A stretch of DNA of 64,000 nt, from contig JAREIK010001333.1 of assembly GCA_029783825.1 (NCBI GenBank), positions 851,090-915,089 on the forward strand. Direction: 5' to 3'. Under the pieces are notes generated by a model, which did no database searches, was not told the DNA's origin, and saw only the letters and a list, made by a program, of their open reading frames with translations. The translations under genes and the position numbers were made by a program. Positions 21,341-35,760 of this stretch are shown here, in pieces (within the stretch, counting starts at the first letter, position 1; every line of letters starts with the position of its first letter). Origin of the DNA: Sapria himalayana. Taxonomy: Eukaryota > Streptophyta > Magnoliopsida > Malpighiales > Rafflesiaceae.

Positions 21341-22369
21341 CTAGAAGTCCCTCGTCCTCAATTGTAATTGTCAAAACCAAGGCATTATCTTAAATCATCA
21401 CTTAATCAAGATTTATTTCAAAGATAAAAAATTAGCACTCATCCAAGCTTAATCTCAAATTAAACAAGATTAGGATTAATAACAAAGATCATCACACTCA
21501 TCACCTAGCCCATTTGTGCTTGGTTTTATAGTAAAATGTAATCACTAATCAATTTCTCATTTTCACATACTAACTATGCATTGTGAAACAAAGATTTTGA
21601 AGTAATAATTGAATAAAATTATAGCATTATGATTTGATTTAGAAAATATTAGAAAATTTGTCTCAATTTAATATTTACAGATCTAAGTGCATAAGTAATT
21701 TAATTAGTAAATACAGAATGAGAATCAACTAAAACATGATTCGAGTTTCAAGAAATATTGATCAGTAGTCAAAGTCCAAAATATTTGATGAAAATATCAT
21801 TAAACATGATAACTACAAAATCAAACATAATATTTTATTAGTTAAATTACTAAACAACTCAATTATAATTTATTTCAACTTACATTATTTTTACATAACA
21901 AATAATATTTTTATCATTTTTACATAACAACTCAATTATAATTATAATTTAAATTACCAAAAAATTTGAAAATAATATTTCTAATGATTAAGCATAATAA
22001 ATTATATATTTTTTTTGTTGCTCTAAGAAGATCTGCATGCTAAATGATTGACTATCATGCATTCTCTTATATTTTTATCATTTTGTAGCATTTCTGCGAC
22101 CATTTTGAGACCCATGAAAGAATAAGAAAGAAATTATTTGTATTAATTATGGTTAAAAGCATAAAACATAATAAATTTTCTTGTAGATAAGGAAAACAAT
22201 ATTTTCAATTTTAAATAATTACTATGAAAGAAAACCAAATAAAATAAACTTTCCTTCGAGGAATCAACTAAAATAGAAATATTAAACCATACTAGGGTTA
22301 ATACTTACCACATTAACTAAAAAATCATGGTCTAAACAAAGTCTCAACCAGTATATTTGTGGCCATAAT
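21341..22369. other. AT-rich non-coding DNA
   Basis: Nothing recognisable: no long frame, tandem repeat or element terminus. Confidence 0.6.
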
Positions 22370-22800
22370 TGAAAGATTATGTATTCTGTGTCGTGACCTA
22401 AATATGAAGTCACAATTCCGAATAAATTCATGACCCTTATTTGATGTCGTGACTTGAACGAAGTCAAAATTATATATTCAATGTTGTGAAGTGAATTATG
22501 AAGTATCAACTTGAATGAAGTTATGACCTTTTTTTGGTGCCGCCATTTGATTAAAGTCAAAATTGTGTATTCAATATCATGACTTGAATTGTGATGTCAG
22601 AACCCTAAATGAAGTCGGGATCATATTTTATGGTGTCATAACTTGAATAAAGTTAATACTAGAATGAAATCACAACCTATCTTATGTTGTTGTGAATAGA
22701 CGACTTAAGGATTCAAGTTATGACCATTCCTTTGGTGTCACAACATGAAAGAAGTCATGTAATTGGAATTTGATGTTGTGACCTAAGTCTTAAATTTAAG
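22370..22800. repeat. Degenerate tandem array of GTCGTGACTTGAA-type motifs
   Basis: GTGACCTAAATATGAAGTCA-, GTCGTGACTTGAACGAAGTC- and TCATGACTTGAATTG-like segments recur roughly every 50-70 bp with many changes. A similar vocabulary appears at 35230-35760. A sequence resembling a Ty1/copia primer-binding site follows at 23187, so this may be part of an old LTR. Confidence 0.55.
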
Positions 22801-23186
22801 GAAGGTTTTTTTTTTAATTTTATTTTAAGACATTTTGTAAATATAATAGAGTAAGGATGAAAGAAAGATATATTGTAATAATCTCAGAAGATAGTAAAAA
22901 TTTTCCTCTTGAAATCGATTCTTCTCTCCTCTCTCTCCCCTATTATTTTTCTTATGTGCATATTTGATTTCTTCAATGAAAGTTTTCTATCCCTTTTCCT
23001 AACCTTTAATTATCATCTCGCAGACACTCGAGTTCCAAAATTTGATATTGAGGTATACTCAATATCAAGTGTGACTTATTACTTGATATCCAAGGAGGCC
23101 TACAACTTTAGATTTGATATCAAAATCAATTCTATTACCAACATTTAGTATTGGAGGTTGTTGAGATTTGGTATATTTCCTTACAC

Positions 23187-23200
23187 TTGGTATAAGAGTT
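23187..23200 (+). other. Possible retrotransposon primer-binding site
   Basis: TTGGTATAAGAGTT resembles the initiator-Met-tRNA complement TGGTATCAGAGC used by plant LTR retrotransposons, and it directly follows TTACAC, which could be an LTR end. No paired LTR or gag frame could be confirmed downstream. Confidence 0.3.
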
Positions 23201-26200
23201 AAGAAAGTCACATGCTTTTATAATTTGATTTTAGATCTAAGTGTGACTCTCAGCATTTGGTATAGAAGTATAACATTAAAAAACACCCACAAATAGCATC
23301 TAACCCAATTGTAAGTTTTATCAAACCATGATTGATATCTTTCATGTTTTCTACTTATTGATTTCCACATAATCATAATCATTAAGGAAATAAAAGTATA
23401 ACATAAAACAAATAACACGCTACCTTTAGAGATTGAACAAACAGTCTCTATTGATACATTGTTGCTAACAAAGTGTTGTAAAAAAAATTACCAAAAATTC
23501 AATAAAAAAAACAATAGAAACTATGGACTTCTTTTGGTACACCATGCCAAAAGATCACAAATGTGCATTTATAATATAGCAAGAACCATGTGATACCATG
23601 CTTACCATGTAAAAACTCTTATTTTTCAAATATATAACTATTATACAAAACAAGTAAAACTCCTATAAACTAGCCTTTAAGTAAGACTTGCTTCTTGGAG
23701 TTGATACGTATTGATAATGATAGGATCAATACTGGGATTTAATTTTGTGTATGGACAGTCGTAAAATGCATGATCAAAACTATAGCATGGTCATGCAACT
23801 TGCCCTACCACATAAACCACAATAGTTTAACATTCAACCATCAATGAAAACAAATGTAGTTTTTTTTCTATAAATGATTATATGAAGAGGAAACTTATCT
23901 AACTTGGGGGAAGCCCGAAATGATTGAATCCACTATTATTTGATGTGCCATCTCTTTCTACTAGGTGATGGAACTAACTACTTCATAATGACTTTTGGCT
24001 CTAATATTTGCGAAGTATCTACAATCTTGACCCTCGTGGGTTTTCATGGATTTTATTCCACAAAACTCATCTCTTCCTAATTGACAACATTGTAGGAGTA
24101 ATTTGATCCAAGAAAACTTGTTTGATACAATGAGCTAAAGTTTCCTTAATATAGAACATGAGAATGATCTACTTATGTAGCTATATTGGTAGTAAATTTT
24201 CAACATGGTTTGTAGGAGTGAATAACTTTGAGTCAACTCATGCAACTATATAAGATCAAAAATCAAAATTATGTCGTCGTGATCTAAAAGTTCACTTGAC
24301 TAATAGCAAGGCCCGAAATATTCAACAAAATTGATTCTACATCATATATCAGTCCATGAGTTCATGTCCTCATATAATGTTGAAAATCCACATTTCATGA
24401 ACAAATGTTGAAAATCTTTCTGCCAATATATGATGAGAATCATTCCTAAAAAATGCTTTGTCTACTATGCATTGGCTTTACAAATGAATACAAACAATTG
24501 ACTAGGAATGAAGTTGTGCATCAAGAAATTTATATTTAGATTACACACACGCGCGCGCGCGCACACAAATTTTTACCTACATGGGTGAACATGTAATCAT
24601 CATAACATGTGGGTAGAATCAATTATGTTTGCAATGTTTCTTCAATGTAGGTCATTATTCATAGAAAAATCATAAATGAAACAATACAAACCCAGAAAAA
24701 AAATACGCAACAAAGGTAATTTTTTCTACGATGGTAATTTCTACTTGGTTGTGCATATCTACTTTCCAATGGTAATAATAATATGAATAAAAATACAATC
24801 AATCAATTCTAGTAATAATGTTCATCTTCATTCGAGAGTAGAGATGTCAAATGGGTTGTGCCGTGTCGGACATACCATTTTAGTGAGGCACAAAATGATA
24901 ACCATTATAGCGATCTAGCACTACATGATTAGCACGCAAAATATTGGGTCATGCTGAGTTTGGTGTAAGTAGCACTAGTTCAGCTTTAGGCTGATTCATG
25001 CCAGCACCACCCACGCAATGTCGTAGGGGCCAATGGTGACTTACCACATGGGTGGAACCTAGCTTACATGGTTGTTTTTTTAAAAACCATCCCATCAGTT
25101 AGTCACTCGATGGGGCATGACCTGTGATATGGAATAATTCAATATTTAAACTCAATATTTTAGTTATAATAATCTAATAAATAATGTATCATGTTAATAT
25201 AAGCTAATTATTTTATTAATATTATAATTATACTAAAAAAATAAGTTAATAAAATATTAGAAATAAGATAAATAATTATTACAATATAATTAGAATATTG
25301 AAAATGATTCAAAATCTATGTGAAATATATTACTAAATATAATTATTACAATATAATTAGGAGTGTAGGGGAGAGTTTCGTATATAACTTTTTTTTATCT
25401 GTAATTAATATATATCATAATCATCAAAGCAGATTCTCAATAAATTCAAAGTTTTCTACTAGAATATTAGTTCTCCAAGTAAAGTGATAATTACTCAAAT
25501 TCAATGATGCATATGTTCTTTGAACACCTTCACTTGAGTTATTAATGATCAACTTATTTTTTTATTTTCTACTGACTTGTCAATTTAAAATTTTTAATAA
25601 CTAGAGCTATGTGTGAATTTTTCTTCGCTTGTCCAAACCATGCGCGTCATCTTTTATATCCTTTGCAATCAATATATACATTTGTCCTCAAACCATCTGA
25701 TGGATATTATGTCTTCTAGAAGCCTTACATGTTAATCCATAAAGCATTGTTAGTAGAAAAGTTATTGTACATATTTTTCATTTTAATCTTGCAGATATTC
25801 TTCTTCATTGTGAGACTCATGATATCATCCTTTATGTTAACTAATCATTGTTAATCTTGTGGTCCATATTCTTTATCAACTTATCATTTCATCATTCTTT
25901 TGAATTGTAAATCCTAAATTTTATGAAGAATTAGATTCAAAGATTTTGACACTATTAATCTCAGGTGAATTGTTTTTCTATCTCGATTTGAAGCTATAGT
26001 AATATTTAATACAATAATATTAATTATTCACTTTTCAGTTTAGACATTACAAGAATGCATTTCTATTGATTTCTCTTGTACTTGGAAAAAAAAACATGTA
26101 ATAGCAATGCTAATAAAGTATTGTAATGGCAATCAATTTCCTAGTATGGCATTTACCAAATTTAATTTTCCATTGGATATATAAAATAATTTTCCAAGAA

Positions 26201-26750
26201 AATTATCAAATAAAATTAGGCATTCATAGAACTCATATGATGTTAAATAAAATACATAGAAATCATCACTATATAATGCTATTACAATATCAATAATAAT
26301 TATCTTGAAAATACCATTTAACCATGAACAAGTATTAATTAATTTCTACATGAATAAGCATCTTCAAAATTTGTTTCCAAGAAAATATATTTCATACAAA
26401 TTATTTTATATTGAATATATGAAATACCTCTAACACTAATAATTTATTAGTCACGTGCCAGATGCAAATTGTATAACAATTATTATTTCTACATTTTATT
26501 TATAACAATATATTTTTTCATTTTAATTTTATTATTTCAATTGAAAATTAATTCCACAAATAGATAATTTACCTTATGGTCATGAAGTATGTGACTGACT
26601 TTATAGTCAAATTCAATATTAAAATAAAATATTTTTCTAAGTTATTCCTTGTCCCTCATTATGACTAAAATGATAATTAATTTAGATTATTGTGAAGTCT
26701 AAATGATAATTATATTTTATAAAACATAAATATATGATACTATGATGACT

Positions 26751-26788
<38 letters not shown>

Positions 26789-28078
26789 AGAGTATTGTGA
26801 AATATCCCATTATGAGAATGCTACATAGTTTAATATCATAATTAGTTCTCATTATAGAATAGATCATTCAAAAAGATATGAGCAAGTAAGATAAAATTTA
26901 TTCCTCTCATATTGATAGAACTATTTTTGGTCCTCTCGAGAAGTGAGACTAGATAAATATACATTGTTATACTCAAATAAATTAATATTATTTATTTTAT
27001 CAATCAAATTTGAGGTCAAGGAATAATATGATAGAAAATTTATAAGGATGACTTAATCCATGCCTTAGAGATTCAATCAAAATATCATATGAAAAAATAA
27101 CTATAAACATTGATGACCGACATGGTTGTGTCGGACTAATAACATTTACATAATTTGGACATTCATAATATCTTAATAAAGATCACTATTGATTTGTGGA
27201 TTCGAACTAGGTTTCATGTCTACTTCCAACATTGTGTGAACTTACATATCACACACTTAGAACATACAAGAAATCAAAATTTTGAGTTAAGAAGGCTTGG
27301 GTTCATTTGAGATAATATTATATAGATTAAATAAAATAAATTGTGTCTAAATGCATTAATTTAATAATATAATTTAAACTCAAGATATCTTTTTATTTGT
27401 GGTAACATTTTCATTAGAAAAAAAATTGAGGGTTTTTGTTAGACAAAAACTAGGAGTCACCACACATCATTTTGGTATTTTCATGTCATTCGTCCATATG
27501 AATTTCTTTTAGAGGGTACTAGTGAACATGTTGTTCCTTCCAATCTAACAAAGGCTCGAGGAAAGAAATAATAACAAAATAAATACTGAGTTATTTTTTA
27601 TTCTCATAACTGATTATCAAAATCAATGGATCTTGTATGTGGTTATGAAATTTGGTAATTTTCATGATGATTCTTTTTTATTTTGTATCTTAATGACCCA
27701 ACAATCAATAAAACAAACCACGGGCATAAAGTAAGAAACAAAATCTCTAACGTGAAGAACCTCCAACTCCAAGAATGAAATTTTGTGGGCTATGGGAATC
27801 TAACAATCTAATAAGAAGAATGAATAATGACATATGGATGTACCCACATTTGGGTCTCCGAATCACTCACAAATTACTATTCCATCATCTTTTCTTTAAC
27901 ACACATTTTGACTTGGGAGTAAAATAATTTGGAATCTTTTGTAAGCAAGATTACATCAACTTAATGAAGTTCCATCAAGCACAAAGAAAATTTGTTCCCC
28001 ACACATAGATGACTAGATTTATTTTGGACTAAACAAGAATCAACCTACTTAACTATTATTATTTTTAATTATTGAGAC
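23201..28078. other. AT-rich intergenic DNA, no gene seen
   Basis: I see no coding region longer than short random frames. Landmarks are a CA/CG alternation at about 24543-24567, a truncated GC-rich hAT-type left end (TAGAGATGTCAAATGGGTTG at 24839) running to about 25120 with no right end found, and (GT)n at about 26754-26787. Confidence 0.6.
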
Positions 28079-28579
28079 TAGAGATGTTAAACTGGTTGTG
28101 TTAGGCCGACAATGCTTGAAATTTAGTGGCGTAGCCAAGCCTCCATGTCTTGCTGACATGGCTTCATGGGAGGTCGGCCCGGCATGATCCAATGACCCAC
28201 CTTCCTCAATTAGGTGTGCTGGTTCATACCGAGGCATGCTTAAAATTTGGTTTAAAGGTTTTTTTATTACAGTTGACATGACAATGGCAGACACTATCTT
28301 GTCAAATGTTTCTATCTACCTAGCATGGGCAAATATAATATAGCAATCATTAAAAAATAGTTGCATTTTACAAAAAAAAAACATGCCAATCAATTGAGTT
28401 ACCAGTTACCATGACAGACAAGTGTGTTATACCTGGCACTGCACGAGGCATGTTTGGTCCTGGTGCACCACGACATGAGTCATGCCGTGGGGTCTAGCAT
28501 GACTATGGTTCAGTCACAATTTTGGACTGTGTCATACCTCATGTAATGCTTGGCCAGCCCAACCCACTTGACACTTCTA
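28079..28579. mobile_element. GC-rich hAT-type element, copy G (diverged)
   Basis: Termini TAGAGATGTTAAACTGG and CCCACTTGACACTTCTA. The flanks ATTGAGAC (28071-28078) and ATTGAAAC (28580-28587) form an 8-bp duplication with one difference. The interior has lost much of its GC (CpG to TpG decay), so it looks older than copies A, C, D and F. Confidence 0.78.
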
Positions 28580-28587
28580 ATTGAAAC

Positions 28588-30516
28588 TTATATATGAGTG
28601 AATGAATAATATGAGTTAGTTTTGGAGGGAGGGTAAGAGACAAAAAAAAAACAATTTGTCTAGAATTACATTCCTATTATAACATTTTGGTAATACAAGA
28701 AAAATTTTACATGGTTTATTTCTTAGAAAAGTGTAGGAATGGACTTGTCCATGAAAGATTCAAAATGAAAAATATTTTCAAAAGTCATGTACTTGTGACC
28801 AATGACAAAAATATCATACATTATGGATATATCAATAACTAAATTTACAAAAATATCTAGATATATTAGGATATATTCATAGATATTTTGACATAAAATA
28901 TTGATAAGTAATATTATAATAAAAATAAAAATAAAATATAATAAATATTTTAAAGTGATAATAAAAAAATTAATATATGTATTATATAATTTGTGATATA
29001 AAATTAAATCATATTGTATTGGTGAATAAGAAATATTAATTTTATTATATTATTTACTTTTTATAAATGTATTAAAATTTTTATTTAAATAAAGATATTT
29101 ATGTTATTTAGATATATTAAATATAAAAATAACATTATATTTAAATACATTTTAATATATAAATAATATTAAAAATTAATATTGTATACTTATTGTATGT
29201 AATATGCATATATTGTAAAAAAGTTATTTAAATATATATCTCTATATTATTCAAACTTATTCAAAATAAAATTTTAATTACATTTCAATATATGAGTAAT
29301 ATTAAATTTTAATTTATTTATTCATTAGAAGACAGAAGTATAGTAAATTATTAATTCAAATATATATATATATATTTATCTTTTTAATTTATTCAAATCC
29401 ATTGAATTTTAAAAATAAAAGTAAATTTAATTATATTATAATATATAACTAATAATGAATTAATTTGATCGAAATATATATAACCATAAGATCAAAAATA
29501 TCTAAATATATTTAATATATCACAATTATATTTGGATATATCACAGATATATCAAATTATATTCAAATTTATCACAGAAATATTTATATATTTCTTTATC
29601 ATAACTATTTTTTTATGGATACATAGATATATTTGTGATTATCAATATATCTATGATATATCATAGATTTTTGGTGATAATTATATATTTATTGATCAAC
29701 GAATATGTTTATATCACGTTTTGTGTCGATATAGAATATATCATGGATATATTGAGGAAGCTCAATTTGAACATCATTCTCATCCTCATCATAATCAATA
29801 TTTCTCTCTAGTACATTTTATCTAACACTCTTGAATGAATAGTATATATATTCAGATAAGATAGTTGTAATTACCAAAGAACTAATAAATGAGTTGCATA
29901 GAGAATTGACTCGAAGATAGAAAAAATTTTTTATGAGTATTGGGGTGAGATTATATTGTTCAAGAGTTATTCTTGAATAATTTTTCATAAATTGAAATTT
30001 TTTTGAAAATATTGAATTTTTACAAATTATACTAAATATTGAATTTTTAAGTACCACTGCCAACTATTTAAGAATTAATCTTTATATTTCAAAATCTTTA
30101 TAATAGTTTTGAAACTTGATATGCTTATATTTTTGGAATTTTTTTTAAGTATTTTTTTTTTTTTTTGAGAATTAATTCAAAATAGATCTTTACAATTAGA
30201 GACCATTTTTCAAAATTGTATTGGCAAAAAAAAAAAAAAAAAAAAAAAATCAACAAAAAATACATGTGTTTTTCCTTGAAAATTATTATAAAATTAATAA
30301 TGGTATTCTATTGTTATTTTTCTCATTAGCCAAATTTTTCAAATTGAATTAATTAAAAAATTAATCGAATATCATTTTTCATATATCAAACCACAAAGCA
30401 TAAATCTTTTTTGAAGTGTCTTCTATCATTCCATCGAATATTTAAGATACTCATCATCAAGTCAATTAATTCCATTCATGATCAAAATTTATGCACACGC
30501 ACATATCTATATATGT

Positions 30517-30559
<43 letters not shown>
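28588..30559. other. AT-rich DNA with GATATATC-type repeat words and a (CA)n
   Basis: No gene. About 28800-29760 is dense in ATATATC/GATATAT words related to the dispersed repeat at 30560. A poly(A) run of about 22 lies at 30227-30249 and (CA)n at about 30521-30559, ending exactly where the dispersed repeat begins. Confidence 0.6.
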
Positions 30560-30560
<1 letters not shown>

Positions 30561-30775
30561 AAGGATTAAAATATTAGTTTTTACGGATATATCAGTTATT
30601 AAATTTTATGGATATATCGGATATATTGAAGATATATCGGTGCGTATTTGTATATGAGCACCAATCAAGAATATATATATCAGTTATGATGAATATATCA
30701 ATACTTAAAATTTAGGGATATTTCGAAAATATATTGGTGGATATATTAGAAATTTTTATCACTTTACATACAATC
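30560..30775 (+). repeat. Dispersed AT-rich 'ATATATCGG' repeat, copy 2 (uninterrupted)
   Basis: Reverse-complement relative of 6245-7002. It starts AAGGATTAAAATATTAG and runs through GGATATATCGGATATATTG and GTATTTGTATATGAGCA to AAATTTTTATCAC. It lacks the insertion found in copy 1 and so serves as a paralogous empty site. Confidence 0.75.
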
Positions 30776-31347
30776 ACGCATTCTTTTTTCATCTAGTCAA
30801 TTTTCATTTTATTTTTTATATGAATTCTTATTGTATAAATATAAGACATTAATGAAAATGCAATCAAGAAATTATTCTTAATATAAAATATCTATTTCTT
30901 AATCACTAAGGTTGTTTTTTACATATACAATAATGATAATACAAACTTTAGAAAAATGAAGAAGAAATACATCTATCTAAAAAAAATTAAATTTATTATT
31001 ATTAGTGCTTTTATTAATATAAAAGCATTGATAATAATAAAATTTATTTTTTTTTTAATGTGTTGGTATTTTTCTCTCCACTCTATCTAGGACAGACCAT
31101 GAGATTTTTGGACCTGCCCAAGTTGGGTAGACAAATTTGATTTATTTTATATTTTTGGTCTGGTTTGTATTTTTTATTTAATATGGCAATGCATGATTGT
31201 TATTTTAAATTTACAAATTTTATTGTATCTACTTACTAATATATTTTTTTCTTTTTAAATTTTTTTGTTTTTTTTTTGTAGATACATGTTTGGTGGACCA
31301 AAACATGGGATAATTTCCCATGTCTCAAAAGTAAAAGAAAAAAAAAA
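30776..31347. other. AT-rich non-coding DNA
   Basis: No gene or element terminus recognised, apart from the poly(A) run at its end that forms the left flank of the next element. Confidence 0.6.
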
Positions 31348-31848
31348 GGTAACTTATGTAAAAGTACTCAAAACTAAAATATTTATGTTTTGGTCCATAT
31401 TTAAAAAAAATTAATAAAAATTGCCTAAAATATATAAAATGTATATTTTAGATCTATTAAATGTGCAAACCCAAAATTGTTCATTCACTCATTAAAAAAA
31501 ATGACCACTCACATATCATATCATTAAGATAAAAAAAAAATAAAAAAAAAATAAAAAAAAAATAAAAAAAAATTATAAAGTATATATTTCACATATGTAG
31601 TATATATGTGTCCTAACATATACTATATATGTCAACATGTGTACACTATATATATGTGTTAACACATATATGTTGTATAGGTGTTAGCAGATATACATTA
31701 TATACGTTTTGACGTATACAATGAAAATATGCTAACACTAATACGTTGTATATGTTTTATATTTTTGGGCACTTTTTATTATTTTTTTTTTAAATAGGGA
31801 CCAAAACAAAAATATTTTAGTCTTGAGATCCTTTTACATAATTTTCCC
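31348..31848. mobile_element. Foldback (MITE-type) element flanked by poly(A)
   Basis: Left arm GGTAACTTATGTAAAAGTAC pairs with right end TCCTTTTACATAATTTTCCC. Arms of about 120 bp share CTAAAATATTT-TGTTTTGGTCC. The core consists of imperfect palindromes built on TATATGTGTTAACACATATA. Both flanks are poly(A) of at least ten bases, consistent with a target duplication of any size up to ten, so the class cannot be fixed. Confidence 0.7.
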
Positions 31849-31865
31849 AAAAAAAAAAAAAAAAA

Positions 31866-34800
31866 ATAAAGAATTAAAAGGAAATATGATTTTGCCATTT
31901 TTCCAAACACATCAAGAATGGGGAGCCACCCCCATCCTATTACCAACAAAAAGGAAAGTAAGTGAAAACAATGCTAGAGAGTAAGGTTTTCTATGATCAT
32001 GTGAGTAAAAGAATCTTTTCCTCTCATTGGACATTCCAAAATATATTCATCAATAATAGAAAGATTCCATAAATGTTCTAGTTGAGGGTTTTCATAACCC
32101 TATCTTCTACTCTTAACTCTTTCAGGTCCATAATTGTTGTGTGAGAAGTATTTCTTTTGTGAAGAATTTGGTCGAAAAATTCCTTTTCTATTCAAAATCG
32201 ACATGTGTTGTGTTGGTGAAAATATTGTCAATGCTGACGAATTAAAAAAATAATCAACCTAGAGAATGACACCTACAAATACTTGATGTTTCCAATCAAA
32301 AGCACAAAGTTAGGTATTTCCTTGTATAATTTCTATTTTCTAGAGTTCCATATTCTAAAAATGTACATTCTTACTTCAAAATGTAACTTTGGAGTAAAAA
32401 ACTATATACGAACATTTATATGTGAATAAGTCATCAATATTTGTTCTGATTCATATTGATGGCTATAATTTGATATTATAAAATTCTATTTTAAATATTG
32501 TCGGATTGATTTTATAAAAAAAAAAAGTGTTAGTGTTTGTTGGGGTCGATCGAAATATAGTCTGCAAAATCAAGAATAGTCACGAAGTAAATTCTAAGTC
32601 TAATAAATAGGTTATTTTGCTGTTTTGAGCCTTTTTAAAATCTTTTAAATTTAAGTTAGAAAATTTACCTAAAATGCACAGGGGAAAGTATATTTCGAGC
32701 TTTCAAAAATTTATATCAAACATGTTTAAATATGTATATTTCAAACTGTCTGAAATATATATATTTATGCTTACATGAACCTGCCTGAATGTATAAAAAA
32801 TTAAATACACAAATTGATAGAATATTTATACAATTAAAATACAATTAAAAATATCTCAACGTTCAAATAATAAAAATCAAACAAAATATAAATGTAATTA
32901 GAAATACTTTTAAAATTGTGTTTCAATTCTCGATCTGGAGTTCACTGAGAATTTAGAGCACCACTATCATATCATATTGTTTTTTGCCCTATTTACAAAA
33001 ACTAAATCAAAATTAGATGGATTCCCATTTTCAGGAGGAATCCCCAGTCCCCGTAAATAATCACCACGCATAAATTTTCCACGTGGCCGATCAGTTTTCC
33101 CCTATTTTTCTTTTCATTACAACAAGAATTTCATATGTTGTATGTATCTATCATTTCATTAGTTTTTATAAGTAATAAAATGAATATTTTTATTTTTTTT
33201 GAACACACACTTTAAATGAGAGCACCAACTCATTTAAATTATAAAATTAAAACAAATCAATACACAAACCAAACAAATCAAAAACAAACCACACACCAAT
33301 AATAATACATATTTTGGTCTTCCCAAAACCGAGCACACTCAACAGTGTTTATATTGTATTGAATTATACAGAATTTTATATTAAAATTTAAATATAAACT
33401 CGTGGTAATAATTTTTTAAAATAATTTTTTAAAATAATTTTGTAATTTCCAGAAATCAAATCTATTGAAATTGATTTAAATAAAAAATAAATTCCGAACA
33501 GAATTTATGTTTATTAAAAGCTGTCAATTTAAAAACAAACAAAAAAAAATCTTAATCTGAGTTTTGAAAATTATAACTTTCACTATGTCCAAACAATTTT
33601 ATATCCAACACTTTTAATACTTTTGAAATAACCACTTAAAAGGCCTCCCCAACATATATGCTTGCTAACTAAAACTATATGCTTAAAAATCGAAGCATGT
33701 CGGCCACCATGTACCCCATAACTTACAAATGATCAGTTACTTGTCAACTCTCACAAAAAGTGGAAGGTATTGCCCCTAAGAAATTTGGTTGCAACAAATA
33801 TATAGAAGTTGTCTTAACCTTCAACATGCTCTGACTATTTGAAATCCAAACAAATATAAGAAGAATAAATCATTACTGGACAACGAACTTACCAAATTAT
33901 TTAAATATACTAAAAAGTTATGATCGATAGAGATTTCATATGACAAACAAGTCCTAAAACACATAATTAATGCACCATATGTTAAATGACATTTTATGGG
34001 AAGTGCAATATGACTTAAATCAATGTATAACATTTAGAAATCAAATTTGATATCTTGATGCTCAACTAGCATGAGAGAGACAAAGGAGTTTGAAATGGAT
34101 TAAGGAATCCCACACACATATGGCTACGAAGAACCAAGAGTGAATAATTGATGTTTAACACATGATTTGCTAAATATGGCAAAATATGATTCTTTGGGGA
34201 AAATGAGATACATCGAATCTTGAATTAAACTTACTTAATAATGCATTGTCCAACAAAGAGATTCAAATAAAACTCTCTTAACAATTAGTAGTAACCAGAA
34301 CACATGATGAGTGTCTTAATATGATCGTGTTCTATGACTAAGAAAACCACTTTTCATAACTCTCATAGGCATGATTATTAAGCCTTTGAGAAGGATGGAA
34401 TACTTTGTATAGTGGCACGTGTTATGTAGAGCATAAAAGATTGCAATAAAGAAAGCCTTTCAGGTAGGTGGTACATTGTTTCATATGTTATTACTGTACT
34501 TAGTTATAGAATGAGTATAGAATTATTGTGAAAATATTCAACTTCTCTATTTTCATAGAAAGTGGTTGTTACCTATTAGGCACTCCCCAATGAAAGATCA
34601 TTCAGCATTTTATCAATAAAATAATAAATTATCTCTGCTCAATGGTCATTAAAAAAGTTTATATCTTTTAGGAAACTCATCAACTGCCCTTAATAGTTGT
34701 TTTATATATGCATTCTTATTATCTGATCTCATGTAAAATCTTAATTTTAGTTTGAAATAAACATCATATTCATGAATAACTAAACCACAATACAATTCAA

Positions 34801-35229
34801 ACATAGAATTCATAAATTATGTATCCATCATATGAAATAAAATATATTAATCATAGATCTCAATTAAACCGAACACCGGAAAGAAATTTATATGAGTTAA
34901 TTCAAAATACATCTTATAAAATTTTGGATTTCCAATAACAATCCTCAAGAGTGTCTAGAAATCAAACCCTAGACTGAAAATTTTTATTCATGTGCCTCGA
35001 ATTTTTCCGCAGGCCGGTGTCAATATTCGTGCCCCCTATAGTTTATGCTTGGGCCTTGCATTGCCTCTTTGCTTGTGGATATACCATAGGGTTGGGAGAA
35101 ATTTTGCTCCCAAACCCTAGGTTTTTGCCTCTTCTTTTGCTTCCTCTATCCCTCTTTTTTCATTTCTCCAAATTCCACTTTTATGCTCGAAAGATTGGCT
35201 ACAATATTTAAGTGAGAAGTCATGGAGTT
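31866..35229. other. AT-rich intergenic DNA, no gene seen
   Basis: Only short random open frames. A GC-richer patch at about 34990-35180 (CCGCAGGCCGG to CTTCTTTTGCTTCC) has a 73-codon frame without recognisable similarity, and a CT-rich stretch precedes the tandem array at 35230. Confidence 0.55.
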
Positions 35230-35760
35230 GGGGAATGTTCACAATTTCAGCTTTGCATATCTATAACAAAAAGTCATTGTGCTAGGAATGAGCCATGACT
35301 TTGGTCTCTTTTTTGTATTAGATTGCCATCACACTGGGAATATCCATGATTGTATATTTTGTCTTTGTGACACAAAGTTAAGATGTTGGGAATGACTATG
35401 ACTCATGTATTTCTTTTCTGCAATATGAAGTTGCACCACTAGAAATGATAATGATTCATATATTTCTTCTATATAACATGAAATAGCGGCATTAGGAATG
35501 ACTATGAATCATGCATTTCCTCTCTATAACTCGAAGTCATGACATAAAGGATGGTTATGACTTAAGTCAATTCTCAAGAAGCAAAAAGTCATGGTCCTGA
35601 AAATGGCTGTGACTCAAGTAAATACTCTATAGAACTCTCTATGGATAAAAGTTGTAATGCTGGAGAAAGACCATTATTTTTTCCTAAGTACTTATAGCTC
35701 TATAACAAGAAAGGCATGACACTAGAGGGTATCATAGCTTTTAGCACCAAATTAGATACT
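35230..35760. repeat. Degenerate tandem array, period about 60 bp
   Basis: Segments of the type AGGAATGACTATGACTCATG followed by TATTTCTTCTCTATAAC recur about eight times with substitutions and indels. The vocabulary (ATGACT, AAGTCATGAC) overlaps that of the array at 22370-22800 on the other strand, suggesting a common, perhaps LTR-derived, origin. Confidence 0.65.

Noticed and set aside
33060..33100. G-box-like CCACGTGGC as a promoter element
   Set aside because: No gene begins nearby; a single short motif in several kb of AT-rich DNA is not evidence of regulation.
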